Shown here: one piece after another, positions 24,029 to 36,000 of the stretch
How the letters are laid out: every line of letters starts with the position of its first letter
Position numbering within the stretch: position 1 is the stretch's first letter
Origin: Mytilus edulis
Taxonomy: Eukaryota; Mollusca; Bivalvia; Mytilida; Mytilidae
Direction of reading: 5' to 3'
Assembly (NCBI RefSeq): GCF_963676685.1
Contig: NC_092345.1
Location: forward strand, 46,893,838 to 46,957,837
DNA length: 64,000 nucleotides
Translations under genes and position numbers: made by a program
Notes under the pieces: generated by a model
Seen by the model: the letters and a program-made list of their open reading frames with translations, nothing else
Database searches by the model: none
Told to the model about the DNA's origin: nothing

Positions 24029-24848
24029 GTAAGTCACAGATTACAAGTTTCATTCAACTCCAATAATCATTTATATTTTTTCTGAGTCAACCTGAGTCTT
24101 CATATATGTTGACAGTACTGTAATTATCTATATAAATTGCGTTACACACTTGAAACCTTGTCTTTATAGACTACTAGTTCATTAAAGTGTTACATTTCAT
24201 TGCCCAACAGGTCACTTCGAGCTATTACAGTCACTTGGGTTCATTTTTGTTTATCGTCCTTTACGTTTTCAGAAAAAGGTGCTGACTGACGTCTGGTTCT
24301 TGGAACCTAAACTTAGCACAAATTACGCTTAGGGCATTTAGTTGAATCATGAATTGTTTGCCTGATAACTGTATAAACCATTTCGTGAAAAGCTATATTG
24401 GTTAATTGATAGTTTCAACCTGACAATATTGAAACAAGTTGCTATTTTTAAAAACAGAAAAGCAATTTACGTGAACCTAAGACCGCTGAATGCCGGGTCA
24501 CCAAACGATTGTTGCTGAGAAGAAGCCAATTACAAGTGTATATTTACAGCTACTATTTGCATATACATTTTTAAGCTCGACTATTCTATTTATTACTTGG
24601 TAATGTACATATTTTTAAATCCCAACTTCTACCAACCGAATGACTTATGCAAATTGCACAAACCAGTCGAAATAAAAATGTATGCCCTCAGTTTGCTTTA
24701 TAATCTTGAACTCTGGATGCATTTATTTTATCTATCATATCTTTATATTTTGTTTCATGTATAGATATCTTCATATTCTCAACTCATTATTAAAGCTGTC
24801 TGTACTCATGGTAGATGTTGTATAGATAAATTTAAAGTCCGAAATTTC

Positions 24849-25166
24849 CATGTGCGGTGACACCTGTGGTATGCAATTGATTGGGACCTCTTATAAAGAG
24901 ACTTATTTTGGTCTCATAAAACATCTCAAATTTTAAGGATTTCCCGATTTCACTTAAATCAATTCAAATATTCTACAGGAAAACTTGGTTTTGCCGAAGA
25001 ATATATTAATTCAGAAGTTTTATGAATACCTGAACATACTCTCAAAATAACTAATTTATATAAAAAGGTATGTAGATATAAAAAGATACCAGATTTCCAT
25101 GTGCGGTGACACCTGTGGTATGCAATTGATTGGGACCTCTTATAAAGAGACTTATTTTGGTCTCAT
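24849..25166 (+). repeat. Short direct duplication A-X-A
   Basis: A 70-bp block A (ATGTGCGGTGACACCTGTGG onward) occurs at 24849 and 25098. Between them is a block X (AAACATCTCAAATTTTAAGG onward, about 24918-25093). A second copy of X lies at 30395-30575, just after the nuclease-element array. The original order was therefore A-X-A-X, later split by the array. Confidence 0.75.
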
Positions 25167-25169
25167 AAT

Positions 25170-25567
25170 GGTGTAATACCACCATTGATTTTCCCCTATT
25201 AGTCTTTGTTAAATTGGCACTTTTAAAAAAATTGTACAGTATTTACCTTTATTTCAACCAAAGAAATACTTTGCATGAATAAAGTTTAATCCTTTTCAGT
25301 GCTACAGTGAAAATTTCACACTACATTTCATTGCATATAAGAAAGTAACCAGCACCGGAACTTTCCAAAATATTTTATAGGACCATCAAATAAAAAAAGA
25401 ATGATGCTTTCAGACACCCAACATACATGTTTATGACTCAGAAAAATTCAAATGCATTGAAATGCAGGGTTAATTTTTTACAACTGTCAAATTCAAGGGA
25501 ATATTTTTTTAGACCTACTTTCGTATGCAACCGGATGTGACGTATCATGATTTGGTGGTATTACACC
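25170..25567 (+). mobile_element. MITE M, copy 1
   Basis: A 398-bp non-coding element with perfect 14-bp terminal inverted repeats GGTGTAATACCACC / GGTGGTATTACACC. A direct-orientation second copy is at 29928-30390, and the two bracket the nuclease-element array. Copy 1 lacks about 65 bp present in copy 2 near its middle. Flanks are TAAT on the left and TAAA on the right. Confidence 0.8.
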
Positions 25568-25571
25568 TAAA

Positions 25572-27259
25572 GAACACCTAAATGTCAAATAAACTTAATG
25601 TAATGTTTTCCCTCCAATTGGAAGTTATTTCAAGCATAACTGCCAAGTTTTGTTTCAGTCAGATCTATAGTTTCAGAGAAAATCACTATAATGTAAGGCC
25701 ATATCCTACGGCGATTTCAGTCTTATTTCTTCGAAAAATCCTTTTTTCAGTGTATCATTATAAAATGCAGTGTTGACTAATATCTGATCATATACTCATG
25801 ATCTAAGCATTCAAACAATTAAATAGGATACAAAAGACAACTTTAAGATGATATACAATTTTATTGCACCTTTTAGAGTTCATTTGAAGGTCTGTTTTGG
25901 TCTGTTTTGGTCCATTTTTCCTTCTTTTTTCATCAAAACTTGATATCTTTTGCCTAAAAAATAAAGCAAATGTAATTATTTTCCCAGAAAAAATGAAAGA
26001 AATGTAATGTCAAATCAACAATTAAAGTGTTTTAGCTGAAAGAACTGTCTCCATAAATGTTAACAGTCTCCACCGAAGTTTCTATAAGCCCTTATGTGTA
26101 ACTTGAGTTTTTAGTCTGTTCCCCGAGTGTGACAAATAACGGTTCCCTTTCAGTCAATCATTTATTGTTACTGATATCAAAGTCATTTCATTTATTTAAT
26201 GCAGTATATTTCTAATAGATTTACACCTAAAAAGTCCACTTTCTTGTATTTTACATTAGAAAATGAGGAGAAAGAGTAATAAAAAATACATCAAAATGGT
26301 TTTAAAAAGGGTTATGTCCCTTTGAATGCTGGTAAAAAAAAATGATACGAATTATAAAATTTAAGTATGTGAGACTGGATTCTGATGTGTATAAATCCAA
26401 GGCAAGTGTTTAGATGATGTTTTGTCGGTGCAAAATACAGATGGCACAATGGCAAATTGTAAACTTTTGCGGCCAAAACAAAAATAAAACATGACATTAG
26501 TTGATACATACCTCAATGCTAAAGTGTCATCTGCAGACCAATTCACATATAAGATTTTTCAACAGAATGCTTGTCAGATTCATGGTTAACACTGAAATGA
26601 AAAATCACATGTTGTATAACAAAACTGTAAAGGTGATTTAAAATTTGACACAGAGGCTCACATAAAATGGGGATTAGCATGGCAAGCTATAAGAAAGGTC
26701 TCAATGTAATATATGTATGTTGATTTAAAAGTGTATTTCATAAATTATATCATATGAAGAAAAATAAGACTTCTCTTTAAAACCATTATTGTTTTACCAT
26801 TTTAAATCAAACAGTCTTGGTAGGGTTTGTGTTTTCGACACCTTGTTGGGTGTGTACCACGACAAACTTGGCGGTCTTGGTTAATATGAGGCGGCTCGAA
26901 AGACAAGTGCTCAGGGTTAATGCATCTCTTCTGATGACACAGATGAGACACATCAAATTCCTCTGATAGGTCAAATTTCTCAGTGTGCAACATGTATGCA
27001 AATCTGTGACCATACAAGGTTGTTTTTTTTTTATGTCCCAAGGAAACCTAACACTATACACTGCAAACAGCCTTGTCTGTCCACCCATTTGACTTAGCAA
27101 ACACCCGTAAACCCCCATTTCAAGGCAATTTTCCCTCAAACGTGCTTTCTGTGTCTCAATCCATTCCGAATAGTCCATTTTTACAACGTATGAACTAGTT
27201 TAGTAATAATTTTTAAAAATGAAAGTACAATAAGGTCACCAGTGCACGTGTAGTTTCCC
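25572..27259 (-). mobile_element. Nuclease-encoding element R, copy 1
   Basis: First of three head-to-tail copies of a 1.69 kb unit. The + strand edges read GAACACCTAAATGTCAAAT and CACGTGTAGTTTCCC, with TAAA at both joints. The only recognisable gene is a His-Me finger nuclease on the reverse strand, starting about 80 bp from the right edge. The remaining 1.2 kb has small open frames on both strands, with no motif I know. No terminal inverted repeats were seen, unlike the adjacent MITE. Confidence 0.7.
26802..27178 (-). pseudogene. I-PpoI-like His-Me finger endonuclease, frameshifted (R1)
   Basis: Two overlapping frames together make a nuclease of about 130 residues. The first (ATG at 27178) gives MDYSEWIETQKARLRENCLE through the FPWD block. 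The second carries YGHRFAYMLHTEKFD, SHLCHQKRCINPEHL and HINQDR, then a Cys/His-rich tail (CRGTHPTRC, KHKPYQDC). The SHLC His and the Asn of HINQDR match the general-base and metal-binding positions of the I-PpoI family (zinc-binding His-Me finger homing endonucleases); the cysteines would bind zinc. The frames separate at a run of ten A in the coding strand (27022-27031), so copy 1 needs a frameshift to be expressed. Confidence 0.75.
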
Positions 27260-27263
27260 TAAA

Positions 27264-28952
27264 GAACACCTAAATGTCAAATAAACTTAATGTAATTTTT
27301 TCCCTCCAATTGCAAGTTATTTCAAGCATAACTGCCAAGTTTTGTTTCAGTCAGATCTATAGTTTCAGAGAAAATCACTATAATGTAAGGCCATATCCTA
27401 CGGCGATTTCAGTCTTATTTCTTCGAAAAATCCTTTTTTCAGTGTATCATTATAAAATGCAGTGTTGACTAATATGTGATCATATACTCATGATCTAAGC
27501 ATTCAAACAATTAAATAGGATACAAAAGACAACTTTAAGATGATATACAATTTTATTGCACCTTTTAGAGTTCATTTGAAGGTCTGTTTTGGTCTGTTTT
27601 GGTCCATTTTTCCTTCTTTTTTCATCAAAACTTGATATCTTTTGCCTAAAAAATAAAGCAAATGTAATTATTTTCCCAGAAAAAATGAAAGAAATGTAAT
27701 GTCAAATCAACAATTAAAGTGTTTTAGCTGAAAGAACTGTCTCCATAAATGTTAACAGTCTCCACCGAAGTTTCTATAAGCCCTTATGTGTAACTTGAGT
27801 TTTTAGTCTGTTCCCCGAGTGTGACAAATAACGGTTCCCTTTCAGTCAATCATTTATTGTTACTGATATCAAAGTCATTTCATTTATTTAATGCAGTATA
27901 TTTCTAATAGATTTACACCTAAAAAGTCCACTTTCTTGTATTTTACATTAGAAAATGAGGAGAAAGAGTAATAAAAAATACATCAAAATGGTTTTAAAAA
28001 GGGTTATGTCCCTTTGAATGCTGGTAAAAAAAAATGATACGAATTATAAAATTTAAGTATGTGAGACTGGATTCTGATGTGTATAAATCCAAGGCAAGTG
28101 TTTAGATGATGTTTTGTCGGTGCAAAATACAGATGGCACAATGGCAAATTGTAAACTTTTGCGGCCAAAACAAAAATAAAACATGACATTAGTTGATACA
28201 TACCTCAATGCTAAAGTGTCATCTGCAGACCAATTCACATATAAGATTTTTCAACAGAATGCTTGTCAGATTCATGGTTAACACTGAAATGAAAAATCAC
28301 ATGTTGTATAACAAAACTGTAAAGGTGATTTAAAATTTGACACAGAGGCTCACATAAAATGGGGATTAGCATGGCAAGCTATAAGAAAGGTCTCAATGTA
28401 ATATATGTATGTTGATTTAAAAGTGTATTTCATAAATTATATCATATGAAGAAAAATAAGACTTCTCTTTAAAACCATTATTGTTTTACCATTTTAAATC
28501 AAACAGTCTTGGTAGGGTTTGTGTTTTCGACACCTTGTTGGGTGTGTACCACGACAAACTTGGCGGTCTTGGTTAATATGAGGCGGCTCGAAAGACAAGT
28601 GCTCAGGGTTAATGCATCTCTTCTGATGACACAGATGAGACACATCAAATTCCTCTGATAGGTCAAATTTCTCAGTGTGCAACATGTATGCAAATCTGTG
28701 ACCATACAAGGTTGTTTTTTTTTTATGTCCCAAGGAAACCTAACACTATACACTGCAAACAGCCTTGTCTGTCCACCCATTTGACTTAGCAAACACCCGT
28801 AAACCCCCATTTCAAGGCAATTTTCCCTCAAACGTGCTTTCTGTGTCTCAATCCATTCCGAATAGTCCATTTTTACAACGTATGAACTAGTTTAGTAATA
28901 ATTTTTCAAAAATGAAAGTACAATAAGGTCACCAGTGCACGTGTAGTTTCCC
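27264..28952 (-). mobile_element. Nuclease-encoding element R, copy 2
   Basis: Nearly identical to copy 1, with a period of 1692 bp. TAAA lies at 27260-27263 and 28953-28956. The near identity indicates recent tandem duplication or repeated insertion at the same place. Confidence 0.75.
28494..28870 (-). pseudogene. I-PpoI-like His-Me finger endonuclease, frameshifted (R2)
   Basis: Same as the copy-1 gene residue for residue, including the break at the ten-A run of the coding strand. Shared presence of the same slip in R1 and R2 means that it predates their duplication, or that slippage at this run is part of normal expression. Confidence 0.75.
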
Positions 28953-28956
28953 TAAA

Positions 28957-29921
28957 GAACACCTAAATGTCAAATAAACTTAATGTAATTTTTTCCCTCC
29001 AATTGCAAGTTATTTCAAGCATAACTGCCAAGTTTTGTTTCAGTCAGATCTATAGTTTCAGAGAAAATCACTATAATGTAAGGCCATATCCTACGGCGAT
29101 TTCAGTCTTATTTCTTCGAAAAATCCTTTTTTCAGTGTATCATTATAAAATGCAGTGTTGACTAATATGTGATCATATACTCATGATCTAAGCATTCAAA
29201 CAATTAAATAGGATACAAAAGACAACTTTAAGATGATATACAATTTTATTGCACCTTTTAGAGTTCATTTGAAGGTCTGTTTTGGTCTGTTTTGGTCCAT
29301 TTTTCCTTCTTTTTTCATCAAAACTTGATATCTTTTGTCTAAAAAATAAAGCAAATGTAATTATTTTCCCAGAAAAAATGAAAGAAATGTAATGTCAAAT
29401 CAACAATTAAAGTGTTTTAGCTGAAAGAACTGTTTCTATAAATGTTAACAGTCTCCACCGAAGTTTCTATAAGCCCTTATGTGTAACCTGAGTTTTTGGT
29501 TTGTTCCCCGAGTGTGACAAATAACGGTTCCCTTTCGGTCTTGGTTAATATGAGGCGGCTCGAAGGACAAGTGCTCAGGGTTAATGCATCTCTTCTGGTG
29601 ACACAGATGAGACACATCAAATTCCTCTGATAGGTCAAATTTCTCAGTGTGCAACATGTATGCAAATCTGTGACCATACAAGGTTCTTTTTTTTCTGTCC
29701 CAAGGAAACCTAACACTATACACTGAATACAGCCTTGTCTGTCCACCCATTTGACTTAGCAAACACCCGTAAACCCCCATTTCAAGGCAATTTTCCCTCA
29801 AACGTGCTTTCTGTGTCTCAATCCATTCCGAATAGTCCATTTTTACAACGTATGAACTAGTTTAGTAATAATTTTTAAAAATGAAAGTACAATAAGGTCA
29901 CCAGTGCACGTGTAGTTTCCC
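28957..29921 (-). mobile_element. Nuclease-encoding element R, copy 3, internally deleted
   Basis: 965 bp instead of 1688. It matches R1 up to a CGGTTCCCTTTC block and resumes at GGTCTTGGTTAATATG, a deletion of about 723 bp that removes the middle of the unit and the end of the nuclease gene. Both outer edges and TAAA joints are kept. Confidence 0.75.
29445..29840 (-). pseudogene. His-Me finger endonuclease, in frame but C-terminally replaced (R3)
   Basis: 131 codons. Unlike R1 and R2, the A-rich run is shorter and interrupted, so the N-terminal part reads straight through FPWDRKKRTLYGHRF into the SHLCHQKRCINPEHL and HINQDR motifs in one frame. It shows how the intact protein is laid out. 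After HINQDRK the internal deletion joins an unrelated frame, and the C-terminal Cys/His zinc tail is lost, so the protein is probably inactive. Confidence 0.75.
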
Positions 29922-29927
29922 TAAATA

Positions 29928-30390
29928 GGTGTAATACCACCATTGATTTTCCCCTATTAGTCTTTGTTAAATTGGCACTTTAAAAAAAATTGTACAGTAT
30001 TTACCTTTATTTCAACCAAAGAAATACTTTGCATGAATAAAGTTTAATCCTTTCCAGTGCTACAGTGAAAATTTCACACTACATTTCATTGCATATAAGA
30101 AAGTAACCAGCACCGGAAGTAAACAACCCAATTTTTACACTGTTATTTACTGGTTACCTGCTTTGGTAACTATGTAACCTTAACTTTTCAAAATATTTTA
30201 TAGGACCATCAAATAAAAAAAGAATGATGCTTTCAGACACCCAACATACATGTTTATGACTCAGAAAAATTTAAATGCATTGAAATGCAGGGTTAATTTT
30301 CTACAACTGTCAAATTCAAGGGAATATTTTTTTAGACCTACTTTCGTATGCAACCGGATGTGACGTATCATAATTTGGTGGTATTACACC
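29928..30390 (+). mobile_element. MITE M, copy 2
   Basis: 463 bp, same termini and orientation as copy 1 at 25170, with an additional stretch of about 65 bp near 30118-30185 containing GGTTACCTGCTTTGGTAACT. The right flank TAAA joins directly to block X. Confidence 0.8.
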
Positions 30391-30580
30391 TAAAACATCT
30401 CAAATTTTAAGGATTTCCCGATTTCACTTAAATCAATTCAAATATTCTACAGGAAAACTTGGGTTTGCCGAAGAATATATTAATTCAGAAGTTTTATGAA
30501 TACCTGAACATACTCTCAAAATAACTAATTTATATAAAAAGGGTATGTAGATATAAAAAGATACCAGATTTAAAATGATG

Positions 30581-30629
30581 TACGCCAGACGCGAGTTAAG
30601 TCTATGAAAAAACATCGCAGTGACGCTCG
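30581..30629 (-). ncRNA. Degenerate hammerhead ribozyme remnant
   Basis: On the reverse strand, helix I strands GCGTCA and TGGCGT are preserved, and the helix III/cleavage block reads CGCGTC. The two core boxes are ruined: CTGCGATG stands where CTGATGAG is expected, and TTAAC where GAAAC is expected. I recall the intact form as a common bivalve repeat. This copy cannot be catalytic. A 103-codon open frame on the + strand (30604-30915) overlaps and has no recognisable domain. Confidence 0.5.
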
Positions 30630-31570
30630 AATGAAAAAAGTTAAAAGGCCAAATAAATTACAAAGTTTAGAAATCTTTTCCTTGCACTTAGCTTTTCGAA
30701 AAGATCAAAGAGAAACAAAAGAAAAACAGCTAGAGATCAGAATAGCGTTAGTAGTTATGACCGTGCTTGAAAGTCACACGTCAAGCTCTTACTGTCGTGT
30801 CCTGAATGTAGATAAGAAAAAACAAAATGCGCTTTCACGAATGAAATTAATATTATTGCATGAACGCGGTATTTTAGCGCAAGAAATAGTAAAAAAAAAA
30901 GAGCAAACGCACTGATACTCAGGCCGAAAAGAATACGCGTTTGCGTCATCACATATATTAATCTAATCGTTGAATTCGAATGTCAAACTACCTACCTCGA
31001 GTGTTTTGGCATCAGAATTGTTGACATTTTATCCGGAATTTTCGAGTACGCAAACCGATTGTGTACGTTTGAAATGTAATTTATAATGTGAATGAATCAA
31101 GACGTTTAGAATAGTTGGGCAACACAGCGAATAAAACTTTCAAAACCATACCATAGTATAAATATGTAGATGCTATAAGGACTTAGATTTAACTATTAAA
31201 ACAAACACAAAAATAGAATTGAAATTTTATAATAAACATACGTTCCTGTTAGTATTTTTTTCCCGAATTTTGTTTCATATAATATTAATAAGCATAAACG
31301 TCGAATATTTACGGAAGGACATTTTATTTATCAAATGAATCTATGTTTTAAAATCTAACATTCCACCTTATGAATATATACTATACAAAATATAAGCATA
31401 GACCATACTAAAACAGTATGAAATAATTAACATTATGATAGTAATTAAATTTTCGTATGATTATTGTAATTATTATTACGCTTTTTTGTGAGTTGCAAGG
31501 ATTTAAAATCTTTGTGAATTGAAAACACTCAAGTATCTTTTATTCACGACCGTTTAAAATGTAGATATTC

Positions 31571-32735
31571 AATTAATTAAGGTCTTTCCTTTCTTAATGG
31601 AAAGACCTTACTGTATTTCGTTTGTTTATTATTAAGGTCTTTCCTTTCTTAATGGAAAGACCTTACTGTATTTCGTTTGTTTATTAGGTCTTTCCACCTT
31701 TCCGTATGGAAACCCTATTTAATTTGTTCTGATTATTTTTTTTCTTCCGCCTAATTTTTTTCTTGCAGTGTAAAAATGTTTCAAAAGATGTCGCTTAGTT
31801 TTTTTGTATATGATATTATACAGTCTATACGCTTTTGAAACTCACCCTGTTTCACCGAACACTTTTCTTTGTAAGAGTATCTCCCCAAACACTGTTTTTC
31901 TTGTTATCAGATCTCCTCCGCAACCATAAAAGAAAGCGACAAATTTATTTTTCCAAATTGCTCGTTATATCCTCAGGATGTTAGGTTTTATTTTGACCGA
32001 AGCTTTACGAAGACCCCATATGAGAGTACTTTTCCCTTTTGTGTTGAAATAAGTGAAATACATTTGTAACTGAAAAACCATAAGTGATAGAGGTCTATGG
32101 TCTTTTGATTTGAGGTCCTTGGTCCAAAAAAATGAAAATAAGGTCAAGGTAAAAGGTCAAGGTCATGTTCAAATTTTTGATTTTGGCTTGTTATCTCTTA
32201 TTTTTATAAATCATACAAGATATCGACAAAATATTTTCAGACAATTGTTAGTTGCGACATGTCGTAACACGTAAATTTTACTTAAAAGGGTTTGTAATAT
32301 TTAATGCGAGTTTTCCCCCTTTTATATCTAATATTAGTTGTATGGTAATATAACTCATTAACAATATAAAGTAGAGGCCTAGAGTCTTTTGATTTGAGCT
32401 CCTTGGTTGATGACCTTGAAATTGAGCTCCAGGTCATAGGTAAATTTAACGTTCTAGATTTTAACCTTTGCTTTTTCCTCTTATATATACATGATAAAGC
32501 TATGGAACTTTTGGCAAAAGGTTGCAAGCAATGTGACCTTGAAAAAACAACCGGAAGTGACCTTTAGTAAACCGGAAGTAGCCATTTGTTGTACTAATTT
32601 AATGTAAAAGTATATGGAACCATCTTTTTTTGGAATCAGTGTCAAGTAAACTATCAAAACATACCGGAAGTAACATCTTGTAAACCGGAAGTAACAAATT
32701 ATCTCCCTTATTTATATCTTTTTGTATAGAAACAT
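31571..32735 (+). repeat. AAGGTCTTTCC hairpin repeats and associated degenerate repeat
   Basis: Two 55-bp tandem copies each contain a perfect 11-bp hairpin, AAGGTCTTTCC with GGAAAGACCTT (31579-31609 and 31634-31664), followed by a third degenerate copy at 31685-31711. The DNA that follows has an imperfect direct repeat of about 285 bp (TCTTTTGATTTGAG blocks near 32100 and 32385) and CCGGAAGT motifs. No gene. 30960-31570 is AT-rich with nothing identifiable. Confidence 0.6.
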
Positions 32736-32797
32736 ACTCCATATGCAGGCGCTGCTGGAATGTTGCTACATAGAAATAAAATGGAAAATTCACATTT

Positions 32798-32818
32798 GGG
32801 GGGGGGGGGGGGGGGGGG
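32798..32818. repeat. Poly-G run
   Basis: About 21 G in a row. The partner arm (59655-59670) has TTGGGAAGCTGAAATC-like sequence here, so the run expanded after the duplication. Confidence 0.8.
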
Positions 32819-33001
32819 TTAAATCATCTCTTTTGTCGTAAAGTCTGTTTTCAACCGACCTTCATTGTCAATTTTTAGATGTAAGTTGTCAAGATATGAG
32901 GCAGACTTAATTGTATCTGTAGTATCCTTTATCTCTAACTCGATGGGATAGATTCGTTCATGCAACCTATACCACACATTTAGAAGTTGACTTAAATTCA
33001 C
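32819..33001 (-). pseudogene. Reverse-transcriptase fragment in left arm
   Basis: Reverse-strand translation gives RLHERIYPIELEIKDTTDT, SASYLDNLHLKIDNEGRLKT, then a frame change into a DKRDD-like stretch. I recognise this as the region before the C-terminus of an RT family common in bivalves. The inverted partner at 59480-59640 has its own stop codons. Non-functional. Confidence 0.65.
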
Positions 33002-36000
33002 TTAGTAATTGAAAGACATTCATTTGAACATTTAAAAGAAACAACTAATGAATGTCACAGGAAGCACAGTTGAATAAGCCAAGAACACTGTATGCTGAAC
33101 ATCATTGCAAGTCATTATATTTGTCGTTATATCTAATTTAAAATTATGTTGATCATTTTTTTCCTTAGTTTGTAACCCGGATTTGCTTTCTCTCAATCGA
33201 TTTATGACTTTTGACAGCGGTATACCACTGTTGTCTTTATTTCTTAAACAGTTGTTTTATTTCTATAATAGTAACTATCAAACGTTAGTAAAACCGAAAA
33301 AAATAGCAAATATCGATATTCAAGAGTTCACACTCCTATTGGGAGTAAACTATTGATTTAAGGTAGATGACCTTCTGTAGATCTAAATATTACGAAATTT
33401 TCAAATCGGAACAATATCAAAACAGTAAAATACAGATAAAAAAGTCACGTGTCATTTTGTACATATACCAACGAAGAACGTTGTGCAAAGGAATACTGTA
33501 AACAATTTCATTGTATTTTATAGAAAATACGTATGTAAAGGCAAATGAATCTTAGATTTTTGAAGGAAAAAAACCCCGCACTAATGAACCAGGTATGTCC
33601 TATAGAACGTCTCGCTTTTGTATTTTAAAAAAGGTTTATCGGAAAATACCAAGACCTTGCTGATAAATATTCCATATCGAGCTGATAAATAATACACGAT
33701 GGTCATGAAAGTTCAGATTCTAGGAACTGACGTTGTTTATCCACTCAATAACTTTGTAAATTATTATGTTTACTGTTTGGTCTATATTTGGTAATATCCA
33801 TTTGAGGTGTGTGGCTCTGCTCTTAAACATCCCGTCATAGTTTTTTTGTGCAATGGGATTTTTTTGTATTCTTATCTTTCCTTTTGAATTTTACTAATAT
33901 GCTTTGTCAATATGACTTTTTGCTTTTCTTTGTTGACATATTTCTTAGTTTTTATAGTGATTGAGAATATAACTTAATGTTGACTGATGTACCCCTGTAC
34001 TTGAAATGCTCCATATTGTTTGTTTTGAGTACACATAGTTGTCAAAAGAATAGAATTGTATACGACTGTCATACAAGTGAGAGATCATGCTAGCTATAAA
34101 ACCAAATTAGTTTTGCAAAGAATTCCGCTCAAGCCGGTGCTTAGGGCCGCCTTTAATTTGCAGTAAGGTAAGGGGGTTTTGTTGTTCCGTGTTGTAGGCG
34201 TCACTGTTATTGTGAGATGGATAACAGCAATATAAGTGCTGTACCCTTGCTTTTAGTGTGCGTTTTTTTATTGTTGTGCATGAACTGACTTTACTCTATA
34301 TCCTTTGTTTTCCTATAGATAAACCAGTTCTACATAAGAAAATGCCTGTAGAAAGTCAGTAATATGACTGTTGATACCCATTAGTTTGATGTGTTTTGGC
34401 TTTTGATTTTTCCATTTGCTAGGGACTTTTCATTTAGGATTTTCCTTGCAATTCGGTATTTTTATTATTTTACTTTTATTACAGATTTTTATTGTAAATT
34501 GTACCCATCTTTTACTCACATGGTTGACCATGATGTGCTAGCATTTATTGTCTACTAAAGTCTTTGCCAATCTTTACATTTGTTTCTATATTATTATTTC
34601 AATTGTTCAATCCTCTCAGTATCTACATATATATTGCAGTGCCTGATAAGATTATGTGAGGTAGAAGAACCCAGCCTAAAATGATCAGATAGACTTTTCA
34701 TTTTTAAAAGCAAGCAACATAGTTTAATTTTATCCACTCACTGCTTTTGTTTAATAAAATTTGAATGATAATGAGACGACCATTTGATTGCAGGAGATGG
34801 GATGGCTGGACGAGTGTTAAAATTGATGTCCTGGTCAAGAAAAAAATGAACAAAGATAGACATTAACATCATACAATTCAAAATGCATGAACAATTATGT
34901 AAATAAATCAAAAACGCATTTTCTGAAAATACTAAAGAATGCAATATGTATACCATGCTTGACGAAGAATATAGTGATCAGATTGAAGTGTCTGTCAGGA
35001 ACATTTTATTTCAAATAAAAAATTGAATGGCGACGAAACTTTAACATAATGTTGATTACGTAATGTGTTCGTATCTCTTATTTTTAATCAGACGTATTGC
35101 TTCGGTTTCCGATACAATAACATTATATATGCCGTTAAACATGAACATTCATTTTAACATGCCAATCATCTCTTTCCCCAACCTAAACCTGGGAATTGAT
35201 TGAAACCAAATTTCATTGATTTTCATTGCTTTATTTTTTGTTCACCCGCTATTTTACTTTTTCCAGAAAAATTTCAGGGATTTCGTATGCATTTTCATAT
35301 AATAGAGGTCATCAACCGAATCCAAAACTCCTCCTTAATCAGTAAATGGATGTCAATGAAACACTCTATGATTCTTCATGACATAATGTCACTATTATTA
35401 CCGCAACTCTGCCTAAACCAGTGAATTCATTTCACTCAAAATTTCACAGAGTGTTTTTGGACATAATATCATTATGAACTACTTATTTTGGTTTTGCTTT
35501 TGAGAGGATTGTTGTCCTTGGTGTCCGATACAAAGGTATTGATTTGGACCAGATATGTTATTGAAATATTTCTCCCCTATCCGACACTCCTTCTACAACC
35601 GTGAGTCCATTTCAATAAATTTTTTAAGATTCTACATGACATTTGTCACAGTTCATCTATTATTCATACCCACTCTCAAGGAAGTGGATATATAATGAAC
35701 AGGGTATCCACCAGTCTGGTCCATTTTTTTCTAAACCAATGATTTTCAACATACTTTCACATAATCGTTTAACAGGTCGGGAACACTACCTTATATGGAT
35801 ATGCATAAATCAGCATACTTATGTGCTCGCACATGTAATTATTCATTTATGTATGACGTATTTTTATTTCACGTTGGTTTTTGACCAATCCATTAAATAG
35901 ATAACCATGCATGATGGTATACTACGCATTTACGATCAACCGATAACACGTATTATTTACTGAAATACAACACATTTTGTCATGCATTGCGGGATTTACA

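Noticed and set aside
25582-25776. 64-codon frame repeated in R1, R2 and R3 (+ strand), and 26312-26546 frames (- strand)
   Set aside because: Conserved only because the whole R unit is duplicated; no recognisable domain and small size. Kept as part of the R unit only.
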